A stretch of DNA of 64,000 nucleotides from Carnobacterium maltaromaticum DSM 20342 (GCF_000744945.1 NZ_JQMX01000001.1:1736001-1800000), one strand, 5' to 3'; shown: positions 17,153-26,957, counted from the first letter of the stretch. Numbers and translations are program-made. Notes: generated by a model from the letters alone, not told the origin.

Positions 17153-18133
17153 TTAATTCATTAAGCTTTGTGCAGCTGTAATGATTGATAATTTATAAAC
17201 ATCTTCTTCGTTACATCCACGAGATAAATCAGAAACAGGTTTGTTTAAACCTTGTAAAATAGGTCCAATTGCTTCAAAGTTACCGAAACGTTGTGCAATT
17301 TTGTAACCAATATTTCCTGATTGTAATTCTGGGAAAACAAAGACAGTTGCATGACCAGCGACTTCAGAATCTGGTGCTTTTTGTTGACCAACAGAAGCAA
17401 CATATGCTGCATCAAATTGTAATTCACCATCGATTTGAATTTCAGGAGCCATTTCTTGCGCAATTTTCGTTGCTTCTTCAACTTTTTTAGCTTCTGGAGC
17501 ATTTGCTGAACCTTTTGTTGAGAAACTTAACATTGCAACTTTAGGATCAATATCAAATAATGCAGCTGTTTTAGCACTTTCTACCGCAATTTCAGCTAAT
17601 TCTTGTGCATTTGGATTTACGTTAATAGCACAATCCGAGAATAGATATTTTTCATTATCGCGACCACGTAACATAATAAACGCACCACTTGTTCGAGAAA
17701 CTCCTGGTTTTGTTTTAATGATTTGTAATGCTGGGCGAACGGTGTCTCCAGTTGAATGAACAGCACCACTAACTAAACCATCTGTTAAGCCCATGTAAGT
17801 TAACATTGTACCAAAGTAGTTTTCATCTTTAAGCATTTCTCTAGCTTGCTCTTCAGTTGCTTTGCCTTTACGACGTTCAACAAAAGCCGCAACCATTTCA
17901 TCCATAGCTGGATAGTTATTCGGATCAATAATCTCAATATTATCCACAACGAAACCACGTTTTTTAGCAGCTTCTTTAACAGCTACTTCGCTACCGATTA
18001 AAACAGGGGTTACTAGTTCTTCCGAAGCCAAACGAACAGCTGCACCAAGAATACGAGGTTCAGTTCCTTCTGGAAAAACAATTCTAATTTTTTTTCTCAC
18101 AATTTTAAATTTTAGGCTATCAAATAACTCCAC
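17153..18133 (-). CDS. pta: Phosphate acetyltransferase
   Basis: A 326-residue enzyme converting acetyl-CoA and phosphate to acetyl phosphate, upstream of acetate kinase in ATP-yielding fermentation. Family motifs are visible: RIVFPEGTEPRILGAA, GLVSGAVHSTGDTVRPALQI, LSFSTKGSA and PELQSGNIGYKIAQRFG. I place the start at a GTG (18133) because GGAGGG lies 7 bases upstream; an upstream TTG at 18157 has no ribosome binding site. Single gene; ackA is not in the window. Confidence 0.96.
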   Translation of the reverse strand: MELFDSLKFKIVRKKIRIVFPEGTEPRILGAAVRLASEELVTPVLIGSEVAVKEAAKKRGFVVDNIEIIDPNNYPAMDEMVAAFVERRKGKATEEQAREMLKDENYFGTMLTYMGLTDGLVSGAVHSTGDTVRPALQIIKTKPGVSRTSGAFIMLRGRDNEKYLFSDCAINVNPNAQELAEIAVESAKTAALFDIDPKVAMLSFSTKGSANAPEAKKVEEATKIAQEMAPEIQIDGELQFDAAYVASVGQQKAPDSEVAGHATVFVFPELQSGNIGYKIAQRFGNFEAIGPILQGLNKPVSDLSRGCNEEDVYKLSIITAAQSLMN

Positions 18134-18311
18134 AAAAATTCCCTCCAGGATATACAATTATTTTTTTCTTTCTCTATCATACTATCTTTTCCAAAAAAAT
18201 AACAGTTTTTTCAGCTGTTTTCTTTTAAAAATCCTTAAAAATTAGTAATTGTGAACAATTTATTAAAATTTGACTAGTACAGTTTATCGCTAAACTTATT
18301 GTTACTATTCT

Positions 18312-19001
18312 CTAAACCTGTTTTGGCAGTTGCCAATCAATAGGTGTTTGACCAAAGTCAACTAGAGCCTTATTGGCTTTAGAAAAGGGTTTTGAACCAA
18401 AAAAACCACGATAAGAAGATAATGGGCTTGGGTGTGGTGAGGTAATAACAACATGCTTTTCTGTATCAATCAGTTGTTTTTTGGCTATTGAAGGATTCCC
18501 CCATAAAATAAAGACCAAAGGCTTTTCATGTTCATTTAATTTTTTAATGACGGCATCCGTTAATCGCTCCCAACCTTGACCACGATGAGAGTTCGCTGAC
18601 CCACCACGAACAGTTAAGACTGTATTCATCAATAAGACCCCTTGTTCAGCCCACGATTTTAAATAACCATGATTAACTGGTGTGATGCCTAAGTCATCTG
18701 CTAATTCTTTATATACATTTACTAAAGAAGGAGGGACCTTTACATTTGGTTGGACCGAAAAACTTAACCCATGTGCCTGATTAGGACCATGATAAGGATC
18801 TTGTCCTAATATAACAACTTTCACTTGCTCATATGGAGTCCATTCAAAGGCTTCCCAAATATGATTCATCGAAGGATAAATAGTTTGTTCCGCATATTCT
18901 GTTTTTAAAAATTCTCTTAATTCTTGATAGTAAGTAGATTCAAATTCTTCTTGTAAAATATCTTGCCAATCGTTATGAATAATTGTTTTCATGATTATCA
19001 T
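18312..19001 (-). CDS. ung: Uracil-DNA glycosylase
   Basis: A 229-residue family 1 UNG that removes uracil from DNA. Motif A is GQDPYHG (residues 66-72, catalytic Asp68) and motif B is [11 protein letters not shown] near residue 190. AAGGAG lies 4 bases before the first ATG at 19001 and 13 bases before the ATG at 18992 (MKTIIHNDW), which aligns better with homologues, so the true start may be 18992. Single gene. Confidence 0.97.
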   Translation of the reverse strand: MIIMKTIIHNDWQDILQEEFESTYYQELREFLKTEYAEQTIYPSMNHIWEAFEWTPYEQVKVVILGQDPYHGPNQAHGLSFSVQPNVKVPPSLVNVYKELADDLGITPVNHGYLKSWAEQGVLLMNTVLTVRGGSANSHRGQGWERLTDAVIKKLNEHEKPLVFILWGNPSIAKKQLIDTEKHVVITSPHPSPLSSYRGFFGSKPFSKANKALVDFGQTPIDWQLPKQV

Positions 19002-19146
19002 ATCGCTCCTTATATAAAAAATTTGTTGTCCTAGCCTAAAATTCCATTATAGCTAAATTCAGCTAAATCTTTAATTATTATGCCGTAACCAACTAATAAT
19101 AGTTTACATTTCAAGTATAACAGTTGATAGGTTTAATTTAAAAGAA

Positions 19147-19179
19147 AAAGTCAGATTTTCATAAAGAAAATCCGACTTT
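19147..19179 (-). terminator. Terminator of the gluconate operon
   Basis: A 14-bp stem with one mismatch, 19147-19160 with 19166-19179, just after the gntP stop. A T run follows on the minus strand. Confidence 0.85.
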
Positions 19180-19183
19180 AAAA

Positions 19184-20536
19184 TTAAACGATTAAATTCA
19201 AAGCTAAGGCTCCTAATAATCCCGCAACTGAAATAATTGATTCTAAAACTGTCCATGTTGCAAAAGTTTCTTTAATCGATAAATTGAAATATTCTTTGAA
19301 CATCCAGAAACCCGCATCATTTACATGAGAGGCAAACAAACTACCTGCTCCTGTAGCAATTACCATTAGTGCTGGATCTGTTCCTGTCGCTGCCATCAAG
19401 GGAGCTGCAAGTCCAGCAGCTGTTAAAGCAGCCACGGTAGCAGAACCTAAACAAACTCTTAAAACTACTGCAATTACCCAACCTAAAATTAAAGGAGATA
19501 AAGTTGAACCCGCAAATAATTGAGCGACATAATCTCCGACTCCACCATCTAGTAATACTTGTTTAAAAGCACCACCGCCTCCAATAATCAATAACATCAT
19601 AGCAATTTGTTTAATCGCTTCTTCTGCTGATTTCATAATTGCTGGAATTGTTTGTTGGCGACGAACTCCCATTGTATAAATAGCAAATAATAAGGATAAT
19701 AGCATGGCCATACCTGGTGTACCTATCAAAGCAATGACTTGTTCATACAACGGAGATTTATCGGTTATTTTCCCACCACTTAGCAATTCATAACAAGTTG
19801 CAAGCGCCATCAATATAACTGGAAATAAAGCTGTGAGTGTACTAATTCCAAAACCTGGAGTATCTTCTAGTGTAAATTTTTTCTGTTCCCCCAATGCTTT
19901 TATATTCCCGACACGATTAAATGCATCTGGAACAATTTTCTGAGCTACTTTAGTATACATAGGACCTGCCAGAATACTCGTTGGAACAGCAATGACAATA
20001 CCATACAACAATACCATTCCGATATTTGCACCATAGATGCCTGCGATGGCTGTTGGCGCAGGATGTGGCGGTAAAAAACCGTGTGTAACAGAAAGTGCTG
20101 CTGCCATGGGAATTCCCAAATATAGAATAGAGATACCGAGTTCACTAGCAATTGTAAAAATGATTGGTATTAATAAAACAAGACCTACTTCAAAAAACAA
20201 AGCAATTCCAATGATAAAAGAAGCAATTAAAACAGCAATTTGAATTTTTTTACGTCCAAATTTATTAATCAATGTTGTAGAAATACGATAGGCTCCACCA
20301 GCATCTGAGACTAACTTTCCTAAAATTGCTCCAAACCCAAAAACCAAAGCAAGATGACCGAGTTGACTACCAACCCCCTCTTCAATAGTAGTAATAATTT
20401 GAGTTAAAGGCATTCCCAAACCAATAGCAACCAAAATTGAAACAATAATCAGAGAAACAAACGTATTTAACTTAACCTTCATAATCAAAAACAAAAGAAT
20501 CAAAACGCCGATACCTACTATTAATAATTCCATCAA
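19184..20536 (-). CDS. gntP: Gluconate permease (GntP family)
   Basis: A 450-residue membrane protein with about 12 hydrophobic segments; a proton symporter for gluconate or a related sugar acid. Family-typical segments are LVFGFGAILGKLVSDAGGAYR, given as FGAILGKLVSDAGGAYRI, and HGFLPPHPAPTAIAGIYGA, and HVNDAGFWMFKEYFNL near the C-terminus. It is the last gene of gnd-gntK-gntP. A hairpin-forming repeat fills the gap from gntK to its ribosome binding site (TAGGAGG), so its expression may be tuned separately. Confidence 0.95.
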   Translation of the reverse strand: MMELLIVGIGVLILLFLIMKVKLNTFVSLIIVSILVAIGLGMPLTQIITTIEEGVGSQLGHLALVFGFGAILGKLVSDAGGAYRISTTLINKFGRKKIQIAVLIASFIIGIALFFEVGLVLLIPIIFTIASELGISILYLGIPMAAALSVTHGFLPPHPAPTAIAGIYGANIGMVLLYGIVIAVPTSILAGPMYTKVAQKIVPDAFNRVGNIKALGEQKKFTLEDTPGFGISTLTALFPVILMALATCYELLSGGKITDKSPLYEQVIALIGTPGMAMLLSLLFAIYTMGVRRQQTIPAIMKSAEEAIKQIAMMLLIIGGGGAFKQVLLDGGVGDYVAQLFAGSTLSPLILGWVIAVVLRVCLGSATVAALTAAGLAAPLMAATGTDPALMVIATGAGSLFASHVNDAGFWMFKEYFNLSIKETFATWTVLESIISVAGLLGALALNLIV

Positions 20537-20545
20537 ATTCCTCCT

Positions 20546-20700
20546 AGTATAAAAAGTTCGTTGCGCCGGTTAACTCCAACAAGAAAGATAAGAAAAATTG
20601 AGATGACACTTTTTGACAGCTCAAATTTTTATCTTTTTCTTGAGGAGTTGGCTCATAAAAACTAGATTGATAAAAAGCTTGGTGAGTTCGTTCAGGCTCG
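20546..20700 (-). repeat. Dispersed hairpin repeat, copy a (upstream of gntP)
   Basis: This fills the gntK-gntP gap. On the gene strand it starts with GAACGAACTCACC-type sequence, then ATGAGCCAACTCCTC, a long imperfect hairpin (AAGAAAAAGAT and TTTGAG pairing with CTCAA and ATCTTTCTT), and ends with AACCGGCGCAACGAACTTTTTAT right before the ribosome binding site (written here as AACCGGCGCAACG, ACTTTTTAT). The same modules occur at 26804, 37662 and 62646. It shares ATGAGCCAACTCCTC and AAAAAG[C/T]GTCAT with copy c. Confidence 0.75.
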
Positions 20701-20720
20701 AATGAAGAAAAATAGTTGCT

Positions 20721-22268
20721 CTATTTACTATATTTCCGCTGAAAGTCAGCAATTGCTTGAAATTCATTTTGTAATAATCGTGTTGTCCGTATAAATATAG
20801 GCAGTAATTCACGATAAACCGGGAAATGAGCTTCATTAGGTGTATGCTGATTTGTTACACCTATCATTTTAGAGACCTCTTCAATCGAATCAATTAAGCC
20901 TAAACTTTCCATTCCTATCACTGCTGCTCCTAAACAAGAACTTTCGTAACTTTCTGGAATAGATACTTCTTGCTCAAAAATATCTGCCAGTAACTGACGC
21001 CATAATGCTGAGCGAGCAAATCCACCTGTCGCATGAATTCTCTCGGGACGTTCCACTAGTTCTTCTAAAATCAACATCACGGAATACAGGTTAAAAACAA
21101 TTCCTTCGAGAGATGCACGAACCATGTGAGCTCGAGTATGCCTTGTTGTCAAACCTAGAAAAGCGCCTTTAGCATTAGCATCCCAAAGTGGAGCTCGCTC
21201 TCCACCTAAATACGGATGAAAAAGCAATCCATCTGATCCTGCTGGTATCTTTTCAGCAATTTGAGTTAAAATTTCATAACTGTCTACTTGCATTTGCTCT
21301 GCTGTTATCTTCTCTGGAGCGAATAATTGATCTCTAACCCATCTAAAAACAATTCCACCATTATTGACAGGTCCACCAATGACCCATTTGTCTTTCGTTA
21401 AAGCATAGCAGAAAGTTCGTCCTTTTGGATCAGTAACAGGTTTATCTGTCACCATTCGAACAGCGCCACTTGTTCCAATCGTTAGAGCTAACGTTTTGCC
21501 ATCAATGGCGTTCACTCCTAAATTTGATAGGCATCCATCACTTGCACCTACAATAAATGGCGTTTCCACAGGTAAGCCAATGACCTCTGCATAAGATTCA
21601 TTTAAGCCCGTGACTTGATAATCTGTTTCAACTAATTGAGATAACTGGTCCACAGATATATCTAGTAGCGCTAAAACTTCTTGGTCCCAATCAAGTTGAT
21701 GAATATTGAATAATCCAGTTGCTGAAGCAATTGAGATATCCACTTTAAATTGGCCAAATAATTTATAAAATACATATTCTTTAATTCCGATAAAATGAGC
21801 TGTTTTTGCAATAAGTTCAGGCTGCTCTTTTTTCAACCATAAAATTTTGCTTAAAGGTGACATTGGATGAATCGGCGTTCCAGTACGATGATAAATAGCT
21901 AAACCATCCTTATGGTTCTTTAATTCTTCCGCTTGATGATAGGCTCTGTTATCTGCCCAAGTAATGCAACGTGTCAGCAATTGTTTTTCTTGATCTAACA
22001 AAATCAAACTATGCATCGCACTTGAAAAAGAAACTCCCGCAATTCTAGTAACATCCGCTCCACTTTTACGGACAACAGCTGTTAATACATCAATAACCGT
22101 TTCAAATATCTCATCTGGATCTTGCTCCGCCATATCTGGTACTTCTTGATACAAAGGATATTCTTTATTCGCGTAGCCCTTCAGATTTCCTTTCGCATCA
22201 TATAAAACTGCTTTTGTACTAGTTGTCCCAATATCAACACCAATTAAATAATCTTTCATTTCCTTCAC
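20721..22268 (-). CDS. gntK: Gluconate kinase (FGGY family)
   Basis: A 515-residue sugar kinase making 6-phosphogluconate from gluconate and ATP. FGGY landmarks are present: the N-terminal phosphate motif YLIGVDIGTTSTKAVLYD, AEQDPDEIFETV, and ATGGFARSALWRQLLADIF near the C-terminus. It starts 2 bases after the stop of gnd, so the two are translationally close. FGGY kinases overlap in specificity; gluconate is inferred from GntP and 6-phosphogluconate dehydrogenase beside it. Confidence 0.95.
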   Translation of the reverse strand: MKEMKDYLIGVDIGTTSTKAVLYDAKGNLKGYANKEYPLYQEVPDMAEQDPDEIFETVIDVLTAVVRKSGADVTRIAGVSFSSAMHSLILLDQEKQLLTRCITWADNRAYHQAEELKNHKDGLAIYHRTGTPIHPMSPLSKILWLKKEQPELIAKTAHFIGIKEYVFYKLFGQFKVDISIASATGLFNIHQLDWDQEVLALLDISVDQLSQLVETDYQVTGLNESYAEVIGLPVETPFIVGASDGCLSNLGVNAIDGKTLALTIGTSGAVRMVTDKPVTDPKGRTFCYALTKDKWVIGGPVNNGGIVFRWVRDQLFAPEKITAEQMQVDSYEILTQIAEKIPAGSDGLLFHPYLGGERAPLWDANAKGAFLGLTTRHTRAHMVRASLEGIVFNLYSVMLILEELVERPERIHATGGFARSALWRQLLADIFEQEVSIPESYESSCLGAAVIGMESLGLIDSIEEVSKMIGVTNQHTPNEAHFPVYRELLPIFIRTTRLLQNEFQAIADFQRKYSK

Positions 22269-22270
22269 CT

Positions 22271-23164
22271 CTATTTCTTTTCTACATCGTGTCCGCCAAA
22301 TTCATTTCTCAAAGCTGCTACCACTTTCCCACTAAATGTATCTGGATATAATGAACGATAACGCATCATTAGCGACATGGTAATAATAGGTGTTGCCACT
22401 TGTTGTTCCAATGATTCTTCAACTGTCCACTTACCTTCCCCAGACGAATACATAATTCCTTGAATCTCTTCTAATTTTTGATCTTTTCTAAAAGCTGATT
22501 CCGTTAATTCCATCAACCACGAGCGAATCACCGAACCGTTATTCCAAACTTTTGCAACTTTTTCATAATCAAATTCATATGGAGCATGCTCCAAAAGATC
22601 AAAACCTTCGCCGATGGCTTGCATCATACCGTACTCAATACCATTATGAACCATCTTTAAGTAATGTCCGCTCCCAACAGCACCTGCATAATAATAGCCA
22701 TTTTCCACAGCGATATCTACAAAAAGAGGTTCAATTTGTTTAAATACGTCTTGATTTCCTCCTATCATAAAGCAACCGCCTTCTCTAGCACCTTCGATAC
22801 CGCCTGAGGTTCCAACATCAAAGAAATGAATCTTTTTAGCTTCCATTATCTTGCCACGAACAACCGACTCTTTATAATTTGAATTTCCGCCATCTATAAA
22901 AATATCATTTGTATCCAGAAGTTCATTCATTTCCTGAAAAATAGCTTCTGTTGGTTTGCCACTAGGTACCATTGACCATATAATACGTGGTTTCGGTAAT
23001 TGTTTAATCATTTCTACTAAATCAGTAACGATTGCAATATTTTTTTGCTTTTGATTTAACACAGGTGGTTTCAAATCAAAACCAACAACTTTGTGACCAG
23101 CATCTACGCAGTTTTCTGCTAAATTTAAACCCATTTTGCCTAAACCAATAATTCCAATTTTCAT
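22271..23164 (-). CDS. gnd: 6-phosphogluconate dehydrogenase, decarboxylating (short GntZ/YqeC type)
   Basis: A 297-residue enzyme oxidising 6-phosphogluconate to ribulose 5-phosphate and CO2. The nucleotide-binding motif is GLGKMG (residues 7-12), and FDLK follows the second strand; an acidic residue there suggests NAD rather than NADP. DGGNSNYKESVVRG, GSGHYLKMVHNGIEYGM and FGGHDVEKK are family motifs. It is about 170 residues shorter than the classical Gnd, as in the GntZ/YqeC class. First gene of the gluconate operon, with promoter, cre and operator upstream. Confidence 0.94.
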   Translation of the reverse strand: MKIGIIGLGKMGLNLAENCVDAGHKVVGFDLKPPVLNQKQKNIAIVTDLVEMIKQLPKPRIIWSMVPSGKPTEAIFQEMNELLDTNDIFIDGGNSNYKESVVRGKIMEAKKIHFFDVGTSGGIEGAREGGCFMIGGNQDVFKQIEPLFVDIAVENGYYYAGAVGSGHYLKMVHNGIEYGMMQAIGEGFDLLEHAPYEFDYEKVAKVWNNGSVIRSWLMELTESAFRKDQKLEEIQGIMYSSGEGKWTVEESLEQQVATPIITMSLMMRYRSLYPDTFSGKVVAALRNEFGGHDVEKK

Positions 23165-23199
23165 CTAACCACTCCTTAGCATTTTAAAATACATCGGAC

Positions 23200-23216
23200 G
23201 TCATACGTCTTATGAC
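23200..23216 (-). promoter_or_regulatory. Palindromic operator of the gluconate operon
   Basis: A perfect inverted repeat with arms GTCATA and TATGAC and a 5-base centre. It lies just downstream of the -10, near the transcription start, where a repressor would block the operon. The form resembles FadR-type GntR operators; the GntR/FCD regulator at 24948-25631 is a candidate binder. Confidence 0.7.
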
Positions 23217-23225
23217 TACGGTTTC

Positions 23226-23254
23226 ATGATAACGTTTTCTTTAGTGGATGTCAA
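23226..23254 (-). promoter_or_regulatory. Promoter of gnd-gntK-gntP
   Basis: On the minus strand, TTGACA (23249-23254), a 17-base spacer, and TATCAT (23226-23231). Confidence 0.88.
23227..23240 (-). promoter_or_regulatory. cre site (CcpA)
   Basis: AGAAAACGTTATCA on the minus strand matches the cre consensus TGWAARCGYTWNCW at 13 of 14 positions. It overlaps the -10, so repression by CcpA on preferred sugars is expected. Confidence 0.75.
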
Positions 23255-23548
23255 TAATTATTATTATTTATTTTAATTTATTATTTAACATCAAGGGATC
23301 CGTTCTTTTAATCATTTATCAATAACTTTTAATCTAATTTATCTTTTAAATTTGAAACAACATACAATGAAAGCTACTGAAATTTTGTATTAAACTTAGA
23401 TTTTAAGTATTATATAGAAAAAGTCTTTACTCTTCACAATAATTATGCTTAAATGGGGATTAGATTACTTAATTTACTTAGATATTATAATTAATAAAAT
23501 AAATCATCTAGATAATTAAAAACTTATAAAAGGTAGGAGAAAAATGAC

Positions 23549-24859
23549 ATGGACCTAAAAATCAATCACAAGCAAAGAACAATTTTCTTATGGTGCACCT
23601 TGATTTTCATCGTATTTCTTTATCAACTTCGATTTAATTTTATCGAAGGTAGTGATGATAGTTGGTTCGCTTTAATCAAGGATAAATATTCATTAGCTGA
23701 TTATTTAAGCTTAAGATACAATACATGGTCGTCCCGAATTTTTCCGGAAACGATGTTATATTATATATTCCACATCCCAATCAATCTCTGGAGAATGCTA
23801 AATACGTCTTTTATATTTTTGTTAGCTACTTCAATTGTTCGAATATTTAAAGGGGAAATAAAGATATACAATGTCGTGGTGGTTATTATTTTGTTTGGTT
23901 ATTCATCATTTGACGTTATTAATAGCGGCTTTTTTTGGATGACAGGTTCTGTTAATTATTTATGGCCATTAGCATTAGGTGCTTATGTCTTAATTCCTTT
24001 TGCTGACAAATTTTTCAGAAAAAAAACAACTGAATTTTCTTTAAAACAATTAGTAAGAGTAATTATTACGTGCATTTTTGCTATTTCTAATGAACAATTA
24101 GTTCTCTGTGCTTTTGGAATCATGTTTGTTTATCATATCTACCTATTCACAATTAAAGAAAAGCCATCTATTTACTTGATAATTCTAACCTTGATAGTAT
24201 TCGCAGGGATACTACTAATGACTTTTGCACCAGGAAATACAGTAAGGTTCGAATCTGAAATAGTCAGATGGTTTCCTGAATTTAATGAGCTTTCCTTTTT
24301 AGGACATATGAAAACAGGTATATTTTGGTTATTCGAACAACTTATTACTCATTTTAAATTATTTATCTTACTAATTTCTCTTCTAACAATAAATCTTCTA
24401 CAATCTGAAAAATTAAAGAAAATATTCTATATATTAGGCACAATTATCTTAAGCTTAACAATAGTAAAACCAACTCTTTTGACTGACTTAAATAGAATAA
24501 ATTTCGTTCCATTTGATAGTTTTGAAAATTTATTGACAAGAAATTTTATAATAGGAGTATTTCCTTATATTTTTTGGAGCACTGTTCTTATCTATATTAT
24601 CTTTTGTTCATGCCTTGTGACTAGAAATCCTGTTTTTACATTTTTTTGCTATTTAGCTGGCTTACTTTCCTGTGTATTAATGTTTTTTTCACCAACAATA
24701 TACGCGTCTGGACCGAGAGTACTCAATGCTCTAGTTTTATTTTTAGTTCTAATCAGTTTTATGTTATTTCAAAAAAATATGGAGGAAAAAAATTCCAACC
24801 CTAATTTTTCTTTATTTTTATTAAGCATATTCCCACTTTTTTCATTTTTATTGAACTAA
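23549..24859 (+). CDS. DUF6056-type polytopic membrane protein
   Basis: A 436-residue membrane protein with about ten hydrophobic segments. The N-terminal part has FIEGSDDSWFALIKDKYSL, with acidic residues after the first membrane segment, then WSSRIFPETMLYYIF and GFFWMTGSVNYLWPLALGAY. This pattern fits the DUF6056 family, which resembles GT-C glycosyltransferases; a role in cell-surface glycan modification is possible but unproven. An ATG at 23543 in another frame closes after four codons. Stand-alone gene. Confidence 0.72.
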   Translation: MDLKINHKQRTIFLWCTLIFIVFLYQLRFNFIEGSDDSWFALIKDKYSLADYLSLRYNTWSSRIFPETMLYYIFHIPINLWRMLNTSFIFLLATSIVRIFKGEIKIYNVVVVIILFGYSSFDVINSGFFWMTGSVNYLWPLALGAYVLIPFADKFFRKKTTEFSLKQLVRVIITCIFAISNEQLVLCAFGIMFVYHIYLFTIKEKPSIYLIILTLIVFAGILLMTFAPGNTVRFESEIVRWFPEFNELSFLGHMKTGIFWLFEQLITHFKLFILLISLLTINLLQSEKLKKIFYILGTIILSLTIVKPTLLTDLNRINFVPFDSFENLLTRNFIIGVFPYIFWSTVLIYIIFCSCLVTRNPVFTFFCYLAGLLSCVLMFFSPTIYASGPRVLNALVLFLVLISFMLFQKNMEEKNSNPNFSLFLLSIFPLFSFLLN

Positions 24860-24900
24860 CTTTTTTGATAAATTAATTTAGCTTATCATTAAGAATAAAA

Positions 24901-24949
24901 GGGTGAAGCAAGCTTAGAGACAAAATCCAAGCTTGCTTCACCCTTTTTT
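24901..24949. terminator. Bidirectional terminator
   Basis: A 15-bp perfect stem, 24901-24915 with 24929-24943, with T runs on both strands. It separates the membrane protein from the convergent GntR gene. Confidence 0.92.
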
Positions 24950-25631
24950 ATAGATTTAATTCTTCTTTATTGTAACCTAAATGCCGTTGCATCGCTTTTT
25001 TTGCAGCTTCACCATCTTTATTTTTAATTGCCTCTACAATTTGTCGATGAGTTTCAATTGTTTCTTCTTTTAAACTGCGATTGGTTAAATTAATAAATAA
25101 CGATATAGCTGTTTGGATAATTGGAATCAAACTAGGTACGACAACGTTTTTACTCGACTTCGCAATAGCTGAATGCAACTCAATATCTTTAGTTTCATGA
25201 TTTTCATTTGCATGAATTAAGGTTGCAATCTCATCACAAATTTTTTCCATTTGTTCTACTTCTTCGCTTGTTGCATTTTCAGCGGCTAATTTAGCAATTT
25301 CTGGTTCAATCATCACACGGACATCCATTAAGTCGCTACTCAATCTTTTTTTATCACTAATAAAGCTTAGCCCTAATGGATCTTCAGTTATACCAGGTGT
25401 TTTAGATACAAACGTGCCTTTACCACGCTGAATTACAACGACATTTCTCGCTGCTAATAATTTTATCGCTTCACGGATGGTACCTCTTCCAACAGTTAAT
25501 TCTGTTGCCAATTCAAATTCATTTGGTAATTTATCTCCAGTTTTATAACGTTGCTCTTTAATTAAAGACTCTATTTTGTTAGCTACTTGCTGGGCCAAAG
25601 ATTGACCGGATTGTTGACTACTCTCCAACAT
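24948..25631 (-). CDS. GntR-family regulator, FadR/FCD subfamily
   Basis: A 227-residue repressor. The winged helix is at residues 12-75 (GDKLPNEFELATELTVGRGT is a classic GntR recognition segment, followed by IREAIKLLAARNVVV). The helical FCD ligand domain covers about 90-220, with metal/ligand residues likely in DVRVMIEP, ELHSAIAKSS and ETHRQIVEAI. FCD regulators sense organic acids; gluconate or 6-phosphogluconate is possible because a matching palindrome sits in the gnt promoter 1.7 kb away. AAAGGAG precedes the ATG. Confidence 0.9.
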   Translation of the reverse strand: MLESSQQSGQSLAQQVANKIESLIKEQRYKTGDKLPNEFELATELTVGRGTIREAIKLLAARNVVVIQRGKGTFVSKTPGITEDPLGLSFISDKKRLSSDLMDVRVMIEPEIAKLAAENATSEEVEQMEKICDEIATLIHANENHETKDIELHSAIAKSSKNVVVPSLIPIIQTAISLFINLTNRSLKEETIETHRQIVEAIKNKDGEAAKKAMQRHLGYNKEELNL

Positions 25632-25841
25632 TGCTTTTGTCTCCTTTTAACTTAATCTCGCTAAGTAACGTTAATTTTCAATTCTTCTTTCTATTGTACT
25701 CAACTCTTTCTTATGAAGCAAGTTGCAAACAATAGAATAAAAATAGATTTTTTCGTTTTCTGATTTATTAAATCTTTTCTTTACCATTTTTCCATATTAA
25801 TGGTAAACTAAAGAGGATCACAAAATATTGGAGGAAAAATA

Positions 25842-26711
25842 ATGATAGAGCTGATTGCATCAGATATGGACGGAACGTTATTGAACGAGAAGATGGTTAT
25901 TTCAAAGGCAAATGCTCAGGCAATTGCTGAAGCTGAGCGCCGTGGTATTAAGTTTATGGTTTCAACAGGTCGCGGATACACTGAAGCTCATCCATTGTTA
26001 ACAGAGGTTGGCATTAATTGCCCAATGATTACATTAAATGGTGCTCAAGTATATGATGGCCAAGGTAAAATTATTGATAATATCGGAATCGAAAAAGATA
26101 CGGTTAGAACAATTTTACAACTGTTAAAAGAGCACAATATTTATGCTGAAGTAGTCACTTCTAAAGGTATTTATTCTGATAATAAAGTCAAACGGATTGA
26201 ATCTGTTGCGTCCTTACTTGTCAATTTAAATCCCGAAACCACTTATAAGATGGGCGTTGTTTTAGCAGCAGCGCGTTTGGAGCTAATGAATATCAATTAC
26301 ATTGATGACTATAAAGAATTAGTGAATGACCGCTCGATTGAAGTCCTGAAATTAATTGCTTTTAGTGATGATGGTCAACATACCCTCGCTCCTATTAAAG
26401 AAAAACTTGAAACATTAGGTTCTTTAGCGATTACCTCTTCTTTCATTAATAATATTGAAATTAATCACAAAGATGCACAAAAAGGAATTGCTTTAGCAAG
26501 AACTGCAAAAAGGCTGGGTATTCCTATGGAAAATGTAATGGCAATTGGTGATAATTTTAATGATGTGTCGATGCTCAAAGTTGCAGGTGTAAGCTTTGCT
26601 ATGGAAAATGCTGAAGAAGAAGTTAAAAGCCATGCCAAATATCTAACATCTAGCAACAATGAGAACGGTGTTGCTGAGGCTATTATGCGTTGTATCAATG
26701 AAGATTTATAA
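25842..26711 (+). CDS. Cof-type HAD phosphatase
   Basis: A 289-residue HAD-superfamily IIB hydrolase. Motif I is SDMDGTLLN (residues 7-15, nucleophile Asp8), motif II is the Ser/Thr in MVSTGRGY, and motif IV is AIGDNFNDVSML (Asp pair). These enzymes dephosphorylate sugar phosphates, FMN or pyridoxal phosphate. The neighbour pdxK downstream makes a PLP link conceivable but unproven. GGAGG lies before the ATG. Confidence 0.92.
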   Translation: MIELIASDMDGTLLNEKMVISKANAQAIAEAERRGIKFMVSTGRGYTEAHPLLTEVGINCPMITLNGAQVYDGQGKIIDNIGIEKDTVRTILQLLKEHNIYAEVVTSKGIYSDNKVKRIESVASLLVNLNPETTYKMGVVLAAARLELMNINYIDDYKELVNDRSIEVLKLIAFSDDGQHTLAPIKEKLETLGSLAITSSFINNIEINHKDAQKGIALARTAKRLGIPMENVMAIGDNFNDVSMLKVAGVSFAMENAEEEVKSHAKYLTSSNNENGVAEAIMRCINEDL

Positions 26712-26717
26712 AAACGT

Positions 26718-26746
26718 AGCTGAACTTACTTGAGTTCAGCTTTTCT
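26718..26746 (+). terminator. Terminator of the HAD phosphatase gene
   Basis: A 9-bp stem, 26718-26726 with 26733-26741, followed by TTTTCTT. Confidence 0.75.
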
Positions 26747-26803
26747 TAATTGACAAATAGACTTAATTAACGTAAAACTAAACTAGAAACGCCAAGCTTT
26801 TGA

Positions 26804-26957
26804 TAGGCCTAAACGGATCCACAAACTTTTTATCTAGGCCAGTTCTTTTGAACCAGTCCTTTGGAAAAAAGATAAATTCCCAAAAAAGTAAAAGGACACT
26901 TTTATTGGAATTCCCTATTTTTCTGCCAGGCCTAAACAGCTCAACAAACTTTTTATT
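26804..26957 (+). repeat. Dispersed hairpin repeat, copy b (upstream of pdxK)
   Basis: Two copies of the end module lie in the same direction: AGGCCTAAACGGATCC then ACAAACTTTTTAT near 26806-26833, and AGGCCTAAACAGCTCA then ACAAACTTTTTAT near 26928-26957. Between them a long imperfect hairpin pairs GGAAAAAAGATAAATTCC with GGAATTCCCTATTTTTCT. The second module ends just before the CAGGAGG of pdxK. It shares the AATTCCCTATTTTTCT block with copy c (ATTCCCTATTTTTCT). Confidence 0.75.

Noticed and set aside
20537..20720. T-box or known riboswitch in the gntP leader
   Set aside because: No AGGGTGGnACCGCG T-box sequence and no known riboswitch core; the same element occurs before unrelated genes.
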